A DNA stretch of 64,000 bases from Macrostomum hystrix (GCA_950097015.1 CATNEN010000038.1:30100501-30164500); one strand, 5' to 3'; positions 33,589 to 47,000 are shown, counted from the stretch's first letter. Numbers and translations are program-made. Notes: generated by a model from the sequence alone, not told the origin.

Positions 33589-34015
33589 ACAGCTACATCA
33601 ACGTCCTTTTTCTTATTCTTGTGGTGTTATACTTGTGTATAGTCGTAGTTATTATTGTTCTTTGTAGTTTTGTAAAATTTTCTACTTTTAATCTGTTTCT
33701 TTTATTTCTAAAATTGAACGTGACTTTAAGTTTTCGTACGAAAGGGGCATCGATGAAATTTCTTATGAAGTGTGCTGACGTTTTCGAAGTTTAGAAAAAG
33801 TGTTTGTGAAAAAGCACTCTGTACGAAAGCCTGTATACCGTTGAGGTCCTGTGGCCGTTGACGCCAGCTGCATGTAATTTAGTGTAAAGCTGGTCTTTGC
33901 GTGTAGTTTTGCTTTTCTTAATGACAATGCAACTTACTATGAAGACAGAGGTCAATATCACCAAGAACCAAGGACCACTGTAATACTGTTATACAACAGT
34001 ACTCAAGGGAACTAC
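33589..34015. other. Probable 3' UTR and intergenic sequence
   Basis: AT-rich sequence following the GTPase stop. No gene or clear polyadenylation hexamer was identified. Confidence 0.4.
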
Positions 34016-34019
34016 GCTC

Positions 34020-34190
34020 AGATATTGTGCTCAGGGAAGTGTGCTCAGGGAACTGTGCTCAGGAATTGTGCTCAGGGAACTGTGCTCAGGAATTGTGCTC
34101 AGGGAACTGTGCTCAGGGAAGTGTGCTCAGGGAACTGTGCTCAGGAATTGTGCTCAGGGAACTGTGCTCAGGCAACTGGGCTCAGACAAC
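34020..34190. repeat. Tandem repeat, unit about 14-15 bp
   Basis: GTGCTCAGGGAACT alternates with GTGCTCAGGAATT over about 12 copies. Intergenic. Confidence 0.88.
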
Positions 34191-35154
34191 TACAGTTTTG
34201 CTAAGAATCTTCAATAGCTCCAAGGTTGAATATTTAGATTAACCTCTATCGTTCTCTGCTGCAACAAGCGTCCGCTATTGTACCCTGCTAGTCCCAAATC
34301 TGCCCAGCTAGATACGGAAGTTTCAACGTTAAGAGCGAAAATTGAAGAGTGCTTGAAATAGGAGGAAAATATTGTGGCTCAGAATTTTAAGTAGGATTTC
34401 AACCTCATAAAAATGGCGATCGTATCGAGAGAATACTAGAATTAATCTGGTTTAGCAGTCTTGCACCGAATAAAATCCACTTTAATCTTGCAATTCAATG
34501 GTTGCTTAAGTGCAGCTAAGTGCAAGAATGCATGCTGCTTAATCTCAGGTGTCTGGATCATGAATTGTTGAATTAAATTTCCTATTCTAGAGAACTTTTT
34601 CTTCAGAGTTTGAGATGAGTTCATTTTACTCAGAATATTTCGAAATTGTCGCTTATTAAAGTTATTAATAAAAATATCCATTAGGGGATTTCATTTGATC
34701 CATTTACCTTTATCGATAAACTTTTCCTTACAATGGTTCGTTTCCCATAAGCAGCTTCTGATCTGCAACTCGCGGCAGAAGAGATGCAGAAAACGGAATA
34801 AAATCCTGGAAGAGGAATGAGATTCTCAAGTGCAGATGAAGAGCTCAAAAATGTGGCATAATGTCCCCAGGTCTGTGTCTCCGAATCTATAACCATACAC
34901 TGGTCTCGTCGGGGTGGACTCTGAGGAAGAACTGTACCACATCAACGACCGATTCCCAACTGTCAGGGGGAATCTTTTGGACAGCTGTTCGCTTGCTAGA
35001 TCCCAACTTCCTTCCCAGTAACTTCTTTCCCCCTATTCTCACACTCTATCTGGCACTGTCCCTGCTACACTGACACACATGTGCCTTACTCTGCTGGCGA
35101 CACTTCATTCCAAATTTTTCATTAACAAATATGTAATGCCAGACTTGTGGCTTC
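34191..35154. other. Intergenic, no gene seen
   Basis: Unique sequence with short open frames lacking coding character. Confidence 0.45.
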
Positions 35155-36215
35155 CCCTCTCACACCCTGTCAATCTCCTTCCCATACTCTATCAATCTCC
35201 TTCCCATACTTTATCAATCTCCTTCCCATACTCTATCAATATCCTTCCCATACTCTATCAATATCCTTCCCATACTCTATCAATATCCTTCCCATAATCA
35301 ATATCCTTCCCATACTCTATCAATATCCTTCCCATACTCTATCAATATCCTTCCCATAATCAATATCCTTCCCATACTCTATCAATATCCTTCCCATACT
35401 CTATCAATATCCTTCCCATACTCTATCAATATCCTTCCCATACTCTATCAATATCCTTCCCATACTCTATCAATATCCTTCCATTCTCTATCAATATCCT
35501 TCCCATACTCTATCAATATCCTTCCCATACTCTATCAATATCCTTCCCATACTCTATCAATATCCTTCCCATACTCTATCAATCTCCTTCCCATACTCTA
35601 TCAATATCCTTCCCATGCTCTATCAATATCCTTCCATTCTCTATCAATATCCTTCCCATAATCAATATCCTTCCCATAATCAATATCCTTCCCATACTCT
35701 ATCAATATCCTTCCCATACTCTATCAATATCCTTCCCATACTCTATCAATATCCTTCCCATACTCTATCAATATCCTTCCCATGCTCTATCAATATCCTT
35801 CCATTCTCTATCAATCTCCTTCCCATTCTCTATCAATATCCTTCCCATACTCTATCAATATACTTCCATACTCTATCAATCTCCTTCCCATACTCTATCA
35901 ATATCCTTCCATACTCTATCAATATCCTTCCCATACTCTATCAATCTCCTTCCCATACTCTATCAATATCCTTCCATACTCTATCAATCTCCTTCCCATA
36001 CTCTATCAATATCCTTCCCATACTCTATCAATCTCCTTCCCATGCTCTATCAATATCCTTCCATTCTCTATCAATATCCTTCCCATACTCTATCAATATA
36101 CTTCCATACTCTATCAATCTCCTTCCCATACTCTATCAATATCCTTCCATACTCTATCAATATCCTTCCCATACTCTATCAATATCCTTCCCATACTCTA
36201 TCAATATCCTTGGGT
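35155..36215. repeat. 22-bp C-rich minisatellite, about 48 copies
   Basis: The unit is TCAATATCCTTCCCATACTC plus TA. Variants drop TCCCATACTC parts or have CTCC for ATCC. The plus strand is strongly C-rich over G. It abuts the G-rich array that follows. Confidence 0.96.
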
Positions 36216-36725
36216 GTTATTACTATTGAGTTGGGTGTTATGACTATTGGGTTGGGTGCTATGACTATTTGGTTGGGTGTTATGACTATTGGGTTGGGTG
36301 TTATTGGTATTGGGTTGGGTGTTATGGGTATTGGGTTGGGTGTTATGGGTATTGGGTTGGGTGTTATGGGTATTGGGTTGGGTGTTATGGGTATTGGGTT
36401 GGGTGTTATGGGTATTGGGTTGGGTGTTATGGGTATTGGGTTGGGTGTTATGGGTATTGGGTTGGGTGTTATGGGTATTGGGTTGGGTGTTATGGGTATT
36501 GGGTTGGGTGTTATGGGTATTGGGTTGGGTGTTATGGGTATTGGGTTGGGTGTTATGGGTATTGGGTTGGGTGTTATGGGTATTGGGTTGGGTGTTATGG
36601 GTATTGGGTTGGGTGTTATGGGTATTGGGTTGGGTGTTATGGGTATTGGGTTGGGTGTTATGACTACTGGGTTGGGTGTTATGACTATTTGGTTGGGTGT
36701 TACGACTATTGAGTCGGGTGTTATG
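36212..36725. repeat. 21-bp G-rich minisatellite with G-quadruplex pattern, about 24 copies
   Basis: The unit is GGGTTGGGTGTTATGGGTAT plus T, nearly perfect through the centre. Each unit has three GGG runs with loops of 2, 6 and 4 bases, satisfying the G3N1-7 quadruplex rule across unit borders. The 21-bp length gives seven-residue repeat frames on both strands, which are not real proteins. Confidence 0.96.
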
Positions 36726-37394
36726 TATACTTGGTTTTGTGTTGGGCAAGCCAGCAAAATCACAAGCTTAATAGCTCTTTATAAATCCATGTTGTCATAT
36801 AATATTTTTGTTGAATGCAATTAGCTTTAGATGAATATTGTCTGAGGCTGTTATTATCGTAGGTTTTTTCGAAAATGGCAAACTGCTTCGCTGCATGACT
36901 CTACCGGCTTAATGAAGATTTTTCTTAATTCTTTGTTCCGGGGTTTCGCTCCCGGAGGCCCAGAAAATCCCTAGGATTAGAATCTCATCAAATTTGTTGC
37001 TGAGGCATGATCGAAATGACAGGAAGCTGTAGAGACTCGTTTTCCAGAGTAACAATAACCAACTTTACGGTGTTATCGGACTCTAGGTAACGATGCGAGT
37101 ATGCATCCCTACATTGAGTCGAAGTACAGTAGCATTAAATTTATTAATAAATTAATTAACGGCGAAAAGAACTAAAAAAGACAAAATATAATTAATTCTC
37201 TTTTGTTAGGAATTAGTTGCCTAAATAAGGAGAAACACAAAGAAACTAAAAAGAAAGATAGATGAGAGAAAAAAGTGAAATTACATTGCAGTTATTGTAT
37301 TAGTTTTGGGATAAATTTCGGCGAATAACAGAAACTTCGCGCCATTCTACGCCAAGTTAAATCAATTCGTTTCTTGCTAGAAGCTGAAACAGCA
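36726..37394. other. Intergenic, no gene seen
   Basis: AT-rich unique sequence. No coding exon. Confidence 0.45.
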
Positions 37395-37830
37395 AACCCT
37401 AAGTCAGATCAAATCAGACTCTCACTGATTGGCCAGTGGGGGGTAGAAGTTGAATTGGACTTGGTAAACTCTGAGCCATATGAAATTAATCCAGGCTGTC
37501 ACTGATTGGCCAGTGGGGGGTAGAAGTTGAATTGGAATTGGTAAACTCTGAGCCATATGAAATTAATCCAGGCTGTCACTGATTGGCCAGTGGGGGGTAG
37601 AAGTTGAATTGGAATTGGTAAACTCTGAGCCATATGAAATTAATCCAGGCTGTCACTGATTGGCCAGTAGGGGGTAGAAGTTGAATTGGAATTGGTAAAC
37701 TCTGAGCCATATGAAATTAATTCAGGCTGTCACTGATTGGCCAGTCAGGGATAGAAATAAAAATAGCATACACTGATCCATATCAAATTAATTAGGCTAT
37801 TGCTGACTGGCCAGACTGCACGGGGATAGA
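37395..37830. repeat. 77-bp tandem repeat, about five copies
   Basis: The unit contains CACTGATTGGCCAGTGGGGG, GTAGAAGTTGAATTGGAATT and GGTAAACTCTGAGCCATATG. The last copies are degenerate. Each carries two ATTGG words (CCAAT on the other strand). Confidence 0.92.
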
Positions 37831-38489
37831 TATTTTAGATGTCTTGAAGCTGATAAAAATAATACGGCTTTATATATGCCTGGGTTTTACGTTACGTTTA
37901 CCTGGTACCTCGTGTAGTAATTAGTGAGGCAACTTTTCTTGCATTATAAAAATACATTGCGTGTCTAAGGCAAAATTGACGCAACAGGGCAGACTTAATT
38001 AGATATTTTGATTGCTCTGGGATTAAAATGAAAGAGGCAATCTTGGTAAGTAGTCGATTTGTGGGATAAAAAATTTTTTTAAGATCATCAGCAGCGAGTT
38101 TATTCTGAGTTGCCTTTGTCACGCAATTACAAATGATGCTTCCATTTTTTCAGTCCAGTAAAGTAGCTAGTTTTGAGTGACATAGTGTCCTTTCAACAAA
38201 ACTATAATGCTAGTAGATACTGTATAACTTTTATTGATAATTTTATTGATCAATTGACTGTACTCTACTGCTGTCTGGTTAGGCCTGTCTCTGGTTTCTC
38301 GCGGATAAAGGCAAAATTTTTTCATCAGTTTGCATTGCATAGGATATATCAACATCCGTACATTAGGTCATCAAATTTCACTGTTCCTACGTGACAATAA
38401 ATGCTGTCCAAATACTTTCTTTGTGTGACAACCAAAAATACTAATACAAGCTTTAGAAACTAAACTAAATATGCGGTATGCAGTCACTG

Positions 38490-38825
38490 CTAACGGAACA
38501 GGTGACACTCCCCTAACAGTTGACACTCCCCTGTCTAACAGGTGACACTCCCATGTCTAACAGGTGACACTCCCATGTCTAACAGGTGACACTCCCCTGT
38601 CTAACAGGTGACACTCTCTGTCTAACAGGTGACACTCCCCTGTCTAACAGGTGACACTCCTCTGTCTAACAGGTAACACTCCCCTGTCTAACAGGTGACA
38701 CTCCCCTGTCTAACAGGTGACACTCCTCTGTCTAACAGGTGACACTCTCTGTCTAACAGGTGACACTCCCCTGTCTAACAGTTGACACTCCCCTGTCTAA
38801 CAGGTGACACTACCCGTCTAAAATG
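38490..38825. repeat. 22-bp minisatellite
   Basis: The unit is CTAACAGGTGACACTCCCCT plus GT, about 15 copies. Intergenic, about 1 kb beyond the 3' end of the dystrophin coding sequence. Confidence 0.94.
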
Positions 38826-39866
38826 AACAGCAACGAGAGAATTTCAGGCAGTAAATTTGCACATTTTTACGTGACACAGATAATTGTCAGTAATTGAAAT
38901 ACAAATTTATAAAGTTCAGTTCCTAGTTTGTTGTATATTTTGATTCCTTTGAATTCGTTTACAACAGGAGCACACAATTAGAAACTAAGCACAAGGATAA
39001 TAAAAAAGAAGTATAACAGAAACCGTGAACACGTTATGTATAAATAAATATTTTTTTTGCGCCGACTTCCAAACAATCAAACAAAAATTGCACAACAAAA
39101 TACGAGTACAATTTTTATATTTGAATCGACAAACAATTTGTTTAATTGATAACTTACAGTTTTTTTAACGATTTAAATTAGTTAGTTTTTTTCTTCTATA
39201 CAGCGACAATACTAGCGGTAGGTAATTAATAAGTAAACAATGAAAACAAACAAACAAACAAACAAACAAAAACGTTAACAACAAAAATTTGACAAAAAAT
39301 AAATAATGACAATTTTAATGGTAACATTATATAATCTTAAATAAAACTGAGGTACAAAATCAAAGGCGTGGAAAAAAGTGAATAAAATGATGGTCCTGCC
39401 TTGCGTAAAAACAATCAAATCGATTTCCAGAAAAAAAATTCCATAATTTATTGATACTACTGTTCAGAACGAACCAGCGTAAGTAGCATGTGCAGGATAT
39501 GAAATGTTTGTGTCGAGAAAAACACGATGATAAAGCGAATTCTAGATTACAAGCCTAATTAGATCGGTACTTATGACTATACTACTAGCAAGTAGTATTA
39601 CATGATAGAAAACAAGAAAACACAGACAAAATGCATTGAAAACACAAGGTAATAAACAGTACATTGATTCGATGTTTGCCAGGTAAAAAAAAACTAATTA
39701 AATCAATCATTATTGTTTATAACGCTTAATTATAATGACAAATTCATTATTAAATTAGAAGTAATAAAAATGGAAGACTTGAAACAAAACGGAGAAATAC
39801 ATGTAGTATATAGGAAATACAGGTACCTGATAATTAATAGAACACTGATAAACACAAGAATGAATT
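38826..39866 (-). other. Likely 3' UTR of dystrophin and intergenic sequence
   Basis: AT-rich. A minus-strand AATAAA (plus-strand TTTATT near 39442) is one candidate polyadenylation signal. An (AAAC)n stretch lies near 39245. No coding exon. Confidence 0.35.
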
Positions 39867-40732
39867 TCAATTCGGATTTCCGCCATAACGCGACGACGCT
39901 GCGGCGGTGCTGTTGTCCCCGACGTCCCTGTTCATGACGTCCACCAACTGGCCCATAGCGCTGCTGACCTGGCCAGCCATGGCAAATAATGAGCTGACAG
40001 AATTCCTGCCAACAGATGTCGGACATGAGTCCGCTAAGCCACCGTTTCTAGTCAGACTGCCGTATAGGCTGGCTGAGTCGCTCTCAGCACCGCTGCCGCC
40101 TCCTCCGCCTCCGCCTCCGGTGTAGCCGCCAACGTACCTGGCCGAGCCGCCGTGCCTGAACAGTACATTGCCGCCAGCCGATGCAGACATTGAGGATTGC
40201 ATCATCATCTGCTGCTGCTGCTGCTGCTGAATGTACTGCAGTTGGCGATGCTGCTGAAGCTGGTGTGACGGTGTTCCGCCGCCAAGGTAGGCAGGCTGAT
40301 GATGCTGGCTGGAATGCGGCTGCAGGGTGGATTCAGAATCAGAGACGCAACCGGAGCTGCCAGCTCGCTGATGATGCGGATGCTGCGGCCTGCCAGCAGC
40401 GGGCAGGGTCTGGACTAGCGGCTGCTGCTGTTGCTGCCTCTGATACGGATGCAGCAAGGCGTGATGCTGCGGCGACGGAGACGGACTCTGACTGCCGCCA
40501 GACTGTGCCAGAAGGTGACGCAGGCGAGACAACTGGCCCTCCAGCTGACGATTGTGATCCTCCAGCAGGGCCATGCGAGCTTCAAGTCGACCCTTGTGAG
40601 CCCGGAGGAGGCGAGCCTCTGCTGCGGCTGCCGCGGCCGCCGTTGATGTCGATGCTGTCGCTGATGCGGCCGATGCTCCAAGTCCAGAGTTGGCTGCCAG
40701 TGAGCGAGCAGGTGTGACTGGAGAGGCTAGTA

Positions 40733-40767
<35 letters not shown>

Positions 40768-40811
40768 ATTCGCTGAGCTGTTGTGTTCGTTTTTAGGCGC
40801 TCGTATTCCGC
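39867..40811 (-). CDS. DMD: Dystrophin last exon: dystrobrevin-binding coiled coil and tail
   Basis: The exon opens with AEYERLK after the acceptor AAATAG, exactly where vertebrate dystrophin reads AEYDRLK. Next come a 12-Gln run, an Ala/Thr/Ser linker, then [20 protein letters not shown] and [16 protein letters not shown], the second coiled coil of the dystrophin C-terminus. The remaining 200 residues are Gln, His, Ser and Gly-rich with a seven-Gln and a Gly-rich run. They end in [20 protein letters not shown]. The final part ([20 protein letters not shown]) parallels the short helical segment near the vertebrate C-terminus. Confidence 0.93.
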
Positions 40812-43800
40812 CTATTTGAAGGGTTGCGGTAGATTTGATCTAATAGAATTTCAGTTCACATTGCATTTTTGCTATAGCCAATGGTTCTATGGAAATAGCC
40901 CAAGGTTCTATGGTAATGGCCCAAGGTTCTATGGTAATGGCCCAAGGTTCTATGGTAATGGCCCAAGGTTCTATGGTAATTCGCTAATATTCTATGGTAA
41001 GAGTCTAAGGTTCTATGGTAATGGCCAATGGTTCTATGGTTTCAAGGTTTTATAATTGTAGGTCAAGGGTTGAATAAGAAACCTAAGAGCGAAGTTATTA
41101 TAAAATTCTAAACCTACTGCTGATGAAAAAAGAAAGGTTTTACCTGCTACAGATGGGATTCGAACCCACGCAAGGTTATTAGTCCTACTAAATCTCAAAT
41201 TCAGCGCCCTAACCAATCAGCCGCTGTAGAAAGTTTTAAAGCAATTAGTTGCCCTGCTTAAATACTCGAACCAATGACCTCCTGAGCAACAGTACAATGT
41301 GACGGACCGTTTTGCCACCTTGACCATAGAAAGCTTAAAGTTCAATTAGAAACGTTTTAAACTGAAAAAAACAATCAAAATGCAGAACAGTACAATGTCT
41401 TCCATATGGACAGCTGAAAAGTCTATTTTTAGCGACACGTACGAGACCGCTATGCTGCTGAAACACTGGAAATCTATTTTTAGTAACAATGTCTGTCCGT
41501 CATTGGAATTTCCAATAAAAATTTACTCGGAAAAATCCGACACCATATTACAGTAACAATAAATAGTACATCAGACAATGCAGACAAGAGAAGCCTGCAT
41601 GGCCGAGTGGTTAAGGCGTCAGATTTTAAATCTGGTGGGCTTTGCCCGCGAAGGTTCGAATCCTTCTGCAGGCGCAAATGTTTTTTCTTCTCAATCAAGT
41701 TTCAGGTATATATTACTAACTAGTAGTATATAGGCTGAGTGCCTCACCTGTAAGTGTCGATTATCAGCTTCCTAAGGTTCTATGGTTATGGCCTAAAGTT
41801 TTATGTTTTTCATGGCCTAAAGTTCTATGTTTTTCATGGCCTAAAGTTCTATGTTTTTCATGGCCTAAAGTTCTATGGTAATGGCCAATTGTTCTATGGT
41901 AATGGCCAATGGTTCTATGGTAATGGCTAAAGGTTCTATGGTAATGGCCTAAGGTTCTATGGTAATGGCCTATGGCTCACTGGTAATGGCCAATTGTTTT
42001 ATGGTAATGGCTAAAGGTTCTATGGTAATGGCCTATGGCTCACTGGTAATAGCCAATTGTTCTATGATAATGACCCAAGGTTCTATGGTAATGGCCAAGA
42101 TGTTTTTCTTCTCCATTAAGTTTTATGTTTATATTACTAACTAGTAGTATATAGACTGAGTGCCTCACCTGTAAGCGTCGATTCTCAGCTTCCAATTCTC
42201 GCATCTGTTCGGTCCTGTCGGTCTGGGGCAGCGAGAACGGCGGTTGCGGACTCTGCGGCAGGAGAGGCGACGAAGTGGCGGCCGCGGCTGCTGCGGCGGC
42301 TGCAGCAACGGAATTGGCGATGGCGCTTTGACGCTGACGAAGTGTGCCAGCGTAGGCGGCGATCAGGGAGTGCTCATCGTCACTGAACAATGGGATCAGG
42401 AAAGAGTATATTATGGTGACTTCATCGAGCAGGGGGACTTTTTTGCGGAAATTCCAGATCAAAGTGTCAATTATTCCAACTGAGGATCTTGCAGATCAAA
42501 GTGTCAATTATTCCAACTGAGGATCTTGCAGATCAAAGTGTCAATTATCCCAACTGAGGATCTTGCAGTTCAAAGTGTCAATTATCCCAACTGAGGATCT
42601 TGCAGTTCAAAGTGTCAATTATCCCAACTGAGGATCTTGCAGATCAAAGTGACAATTATCCCAACTGAGGATCTTGCAGATCAAAGTGTCAATTATCCCA
42701 ACTGAGGATCTTGCAGATCAAAGTGTCAATTATCCCAACTGAGGATCTTGCAGATCAAAGTGTCAATTATCCCAACTGAGGATCTTGCAGATCAAAGTGT
42801 CAATTATCCCAACTGAGGATCTTGCAGATCAAAGTGTCAATTATTCCAACTGAGGATCTTGCAGATCAAAGTGTCAATTATTCCAACTGAGGATCTTGCA
42901 GATCAAAGTGTCAATTATTCCAACTGAGGATCTTGCAGATCAAAGTGTCAATTATCCCAACTGAGGATCTTGCAGTTCAAAGTGTCAATTATCCCAACTG
43001 AGGATCTTGCAGTTCAAAGTGTCAATTATCCCAACTGAGGATCTTGCAGATCAAAGTGTCAATTATCCCAACTGAGGATCTTGCAGATCAAAGTGTTAAT
43101 TATTCCAACTGAGGATCTTGCAGATCAAAGTGACAATTATCCCAACTGAGGATCTTGCAGATCAAAGTGTCAATTATCCCAACTGAGGATCTTGCAGATC
43201 AAAGTGTCAATTATCCCAACTGAGGATCTTGCAGATCAAAGTGTCAATTATTCCAACTGAGGATCTTGCAGATCAAAGTGACAATTATCCCAACTGAGGA
43301 TCTTGCAGATCAAAGTGACAATTATCCCAACTGAGGATCTTGCAGATCAAAGTGTCAATTATCCCAACTGAGGATCTTGCAGATCAAAGTGTCAATTATC
43401 CCAACTGAGGATCTTGCAGATCAAAGTGACAATTATCCCAACTGAGGATCTTGCAGATCAAAGTGTCAATTATTCCAACTGAGGATCTTGCAGATCAAAG
43501 TGTCAATTATTCCAACTGAGGATCTTGCAGATCAAAGTGACAATTATCCCAACTGAGGATCTTGCAGATCAAAGTGTCAATTATTCCAACTGAGGATCTT
43601 ACAGATCAAAGTGACAATTATTCCAACTGAGGATCTTGCAGATCAAAGTGTCAATTATTCCAACTGAGGATCTTACAGATCAAAGTGACAATTATCCCAA
43701 CTAAGGATCTTGCAGTTCAAAGTGTCAATCCCAACCTGAGGATTATCTCTGAGATAAAATATTTTAATTATAAGGATCAAGAATCAAATGGTTGATCTCA

Positions 43801-44003
43801 CTGTGTAAGACCAGTCTGATCGGCAGACGCAGCCCTGGCATGTACAGGCGTTGCTAAGGCAGGGAAGGAATGCTGCAACGGTTGAGTTGTCGCACTACTG
43901 TTAGTACTACTAAGCGCAGCTGTTACAGCTGTGGCATTGCTGTTAGATTGCTTCGGTGGAACTGGCGAAGCTGGTGGCGGAGGTGGCTGTTTCAGCTTTT
44001 GAA

Positions 44004-44055
<52 letters not shown>

Positions 44056-47000
44056 AACCTCGGCTAGTCTAGAAGCATAGGCTTCAACCCGATTGTGCAT
44101 ATCCCTACTGGAGGTGTGAGCTGGCGAACCGGCGGGCGATTCAATAGCCTGACCCTCCCTGACTGTCTGCACTGGCAGGTAGCCGAGTTTAGCTGGCGAA
44201 CCGCCTCGAGAACCGGAGTGACCGCCGCCAGCGTCAGACAGCAGGTCGCCGGCGTGAGATCCGTGGCCGCCGATGCGTAGCTTATTGCGCAATGTCCTAC
44301 TAAAGCTTCTCAAACCGTCGCCACTGCCTGGCGGCCTGACATACTCCTGCATCGGGTGGGTGATCTTGTGATGCCTTGCAGAACGACCAGAGAAGAAGCA
44401 CTGCTGGCACAGGTTGAGATTGAAGCACTTCAGACACTTGTAGCGCAGGCCGCGCATTGGCATCGCTTTGCAGCCTGAGCAGCGCGCCTGATGCAGGGAG
44501 TGCTCGGAACAGGTGAGTCTATGCAGGACTGGCAGCCACACCAAGGACTGCGGCTCTAGGCGGAGCCAGGCGAGAAAGTGGGATAGGCGAATGCCGCTGC
44601 TCTGAGTCTGCGGGTTTGGGGTAAAGAGTATTTTTGAGCATTTTTCATTGTTACGCGCAAGAAATAGATTTTTTTAAACTCGAAAGGCCTACTCAAACTT
44701 TCATCTCAAACTGGAAGACCAACTTAAACTCCCATATAGAAATTTGAAGGCCTACTCAAACTCCCATCTCAAAATTTGAAGGCCTACTCAAACTCCTATC
44801 TCAAAATTTGAAGGCCTACTCAAACTCCTATCTCATGTTTGAATGGCCTACTCAAAGTGCTGTCTTATATTTGAAGGCCTACTAAAACTCCCATCTCGAA
44901 ATTTGAAGGCCTACTCAAACTCACATCTCGAAATTTAAAGGCCTACTCAAACTCCAATCTTATATTTGAAGGCCTACTCAACAAACTCCTATCTCATATT
45001 TGAAGGCCTACTCAAACTCCTATCTCATATTTGAAGGCCTACTAAAACTCCCATCTCGAAATTTGAAGGCCTACTCAAACTCCCATCTCGAAATTTGAAG
45101 GCCTACTCAAACTCCCATCTCAAAATTTGAAGGCCTACTCAAACTCCTATCTCAAAATTTGAAGGCCTACTCAAACTCCTATCTCATATTTGAAGGCCTA
45201 CTCAAACTCCTATCTCATATTTGAAGGCCTACTCAAACTCCCATCTCATATTTGAAGGCCTACTCAAACTCCCATCTCATATTTGAAGGCCTACTCAAAC
45301 TCCCATCTCAAACTAGAAGAACTACTCAAACTCCCATCTCAAGGCCTGTTAAAGCAGTTTTTAGCCTGTATAACAAGGATACCTTGGGATTACGAGTATA
45401 AAATGAATGTTAGCATTGACAGATACCTAAGGCATGAAATCACAACAAAAACTTCAATATGGCAAATCAAGCACATTATGAACATTAATAAATATCATGT
45501 TATCTGTGTTGCCCTGATTTTAATCAAGTCAAATTTAACTTCAAAGTTGAATTACCTTTGTTAAAAATCACACTTTAATTAAACGAATAATTGTGTAACT
45601 AAGCTACTAAATTCGAATTTATTAATATTCAATTAATACTACTCATTGTTAAACCGACGGTAAGTAGGCAAGTGTGAATAATTTTAAGTTAGCAATTAAA
45701 ATTTACATTTTCGCATTAATTAGCAAAGCCCTTGAATCAGAGTTGCTATCTAAGTGCTCGACAGCATTGCAGAGACCGCAAGGCGACAAGCAATGACTCA
45801 CGACATCCACCTGCTCATTCAGAGTCTCGGGACTATCAGCGATAGCTCTCAAATCTCTAGCTAATTGGCGATGAAGATCCGACGGCATTCTTCGATAACG
45901 GCGACTTTCACTGCGCGACAAACCCGGCCTTGCTAACTGGCCGGAAGCCTTCGTTTTTATATTAAAGTCGAGCTTTGATTACATTGGTTTCCTGCACCTT
46001 TTCTGTGTGTTGGAGTGTGTCTAACAGATTGGACTGTGTCTAACAGATTGGACTGTGTCTAACAGATTGGAGTTTGTCTAACAGATTGGAGTTTGTCTAA
46101 CAGATTGGAGTTTGTCTAACAGATTGGAGTGTGTCTAACAGATTGAAGTGTGTCTAACAGATTGGAGTGTGTCTAACAGATTGAAGTGTGTCTAACAGAT
46201 TGGAGTGTGTCTAACAGATTGAAGTGTGTCTAACAGATTGGAGTGTGTCTAACAGATTGGAGTGTGTCTAACAGATTGGAGTGTGTCTAACAGATTCAAG
46301 TGTGTCTAACAGATTGGAGTGTGTCTAACAGATTGGACTGTGTCTAACAGATTGGACTGTGTCTAACAGATTGAAGTGTGTCTAACAGATTGGACTGTGT
46401 CTAACAGATTGGAGTGTGTCTAACAGATTGGACTGTGTCTAACAGATTGGACTGTGTCTAACAGATTGGAGTGTGCCTAACAGATTGGACTGTGTCTAAC
46501 AGATTGGAGTGTGTCTAACAGATTGAAGTGTGTCTAACAGATTGGACTGTGTCTAACAGATTGGAGTGTGTCTAACAGATTGGACTGTGTCTAACAGATT
46601 GGACTGTGTCTAACAGATTGGAGTGTGCCTAACAGATTGGACTGTGTCTAACAGATTGGAGTGTCTAACAGATTGGAGTGTGTCTAACTGATTAGAGTGT
46701 GTCTAACAGATTGGACTGTGTCTAACAGATTGGACTGTGTCTAACAGATTGGAGTGTGCCTAACAGATTGGACTGTGTCTAACAGATTGGAGTGTCTAAC
46801 AGATTGGTGTGTGTCTAACTGATTAGAGTGTGTCTAACAGATTGGAGTGTGTCTAACAGATTGGAGTGTGTCTAACAGATTGGAGTGTGTCTAACAGATT
46901 GGAGTTTGTCTAACAGATTGGAGTGTGTCTAACAGATTGGAGTGTGTCTAACAGATTGGAGTTTGTCTAACAGATTGGACTGTGTCTAACAGATTGGGAC

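Noticed and set aside
35155-36215. CRISPR-like array of regular units
   Set aside because: Units are contiguous without unique spacers and the genome is eukaryotic. It is a minisatellite.
36042-36824. ORFs on both strands with seven-residue GLGVMGI or TPNPIPI repeats
   Set aside because: The 21-bp array has no stop codon in several frames on both strands. There is no splice context or non-repeat domain.
40181-40717. Plus-strand ORF of 178 codons over the dystrophin last exon
   Set aside because: Shadow of the GC-rich dystrophin coding sequence. The minus frame carries the conserved coiled-coil motif.
41593-41674. Reading the tRNA as Leu(TAA)
   Set aside because: That would need an asymmetric loop. 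The seven-base loop with five-pair stem puts TTA at 34-36, and the G discriminator and variable arm are serine-type.
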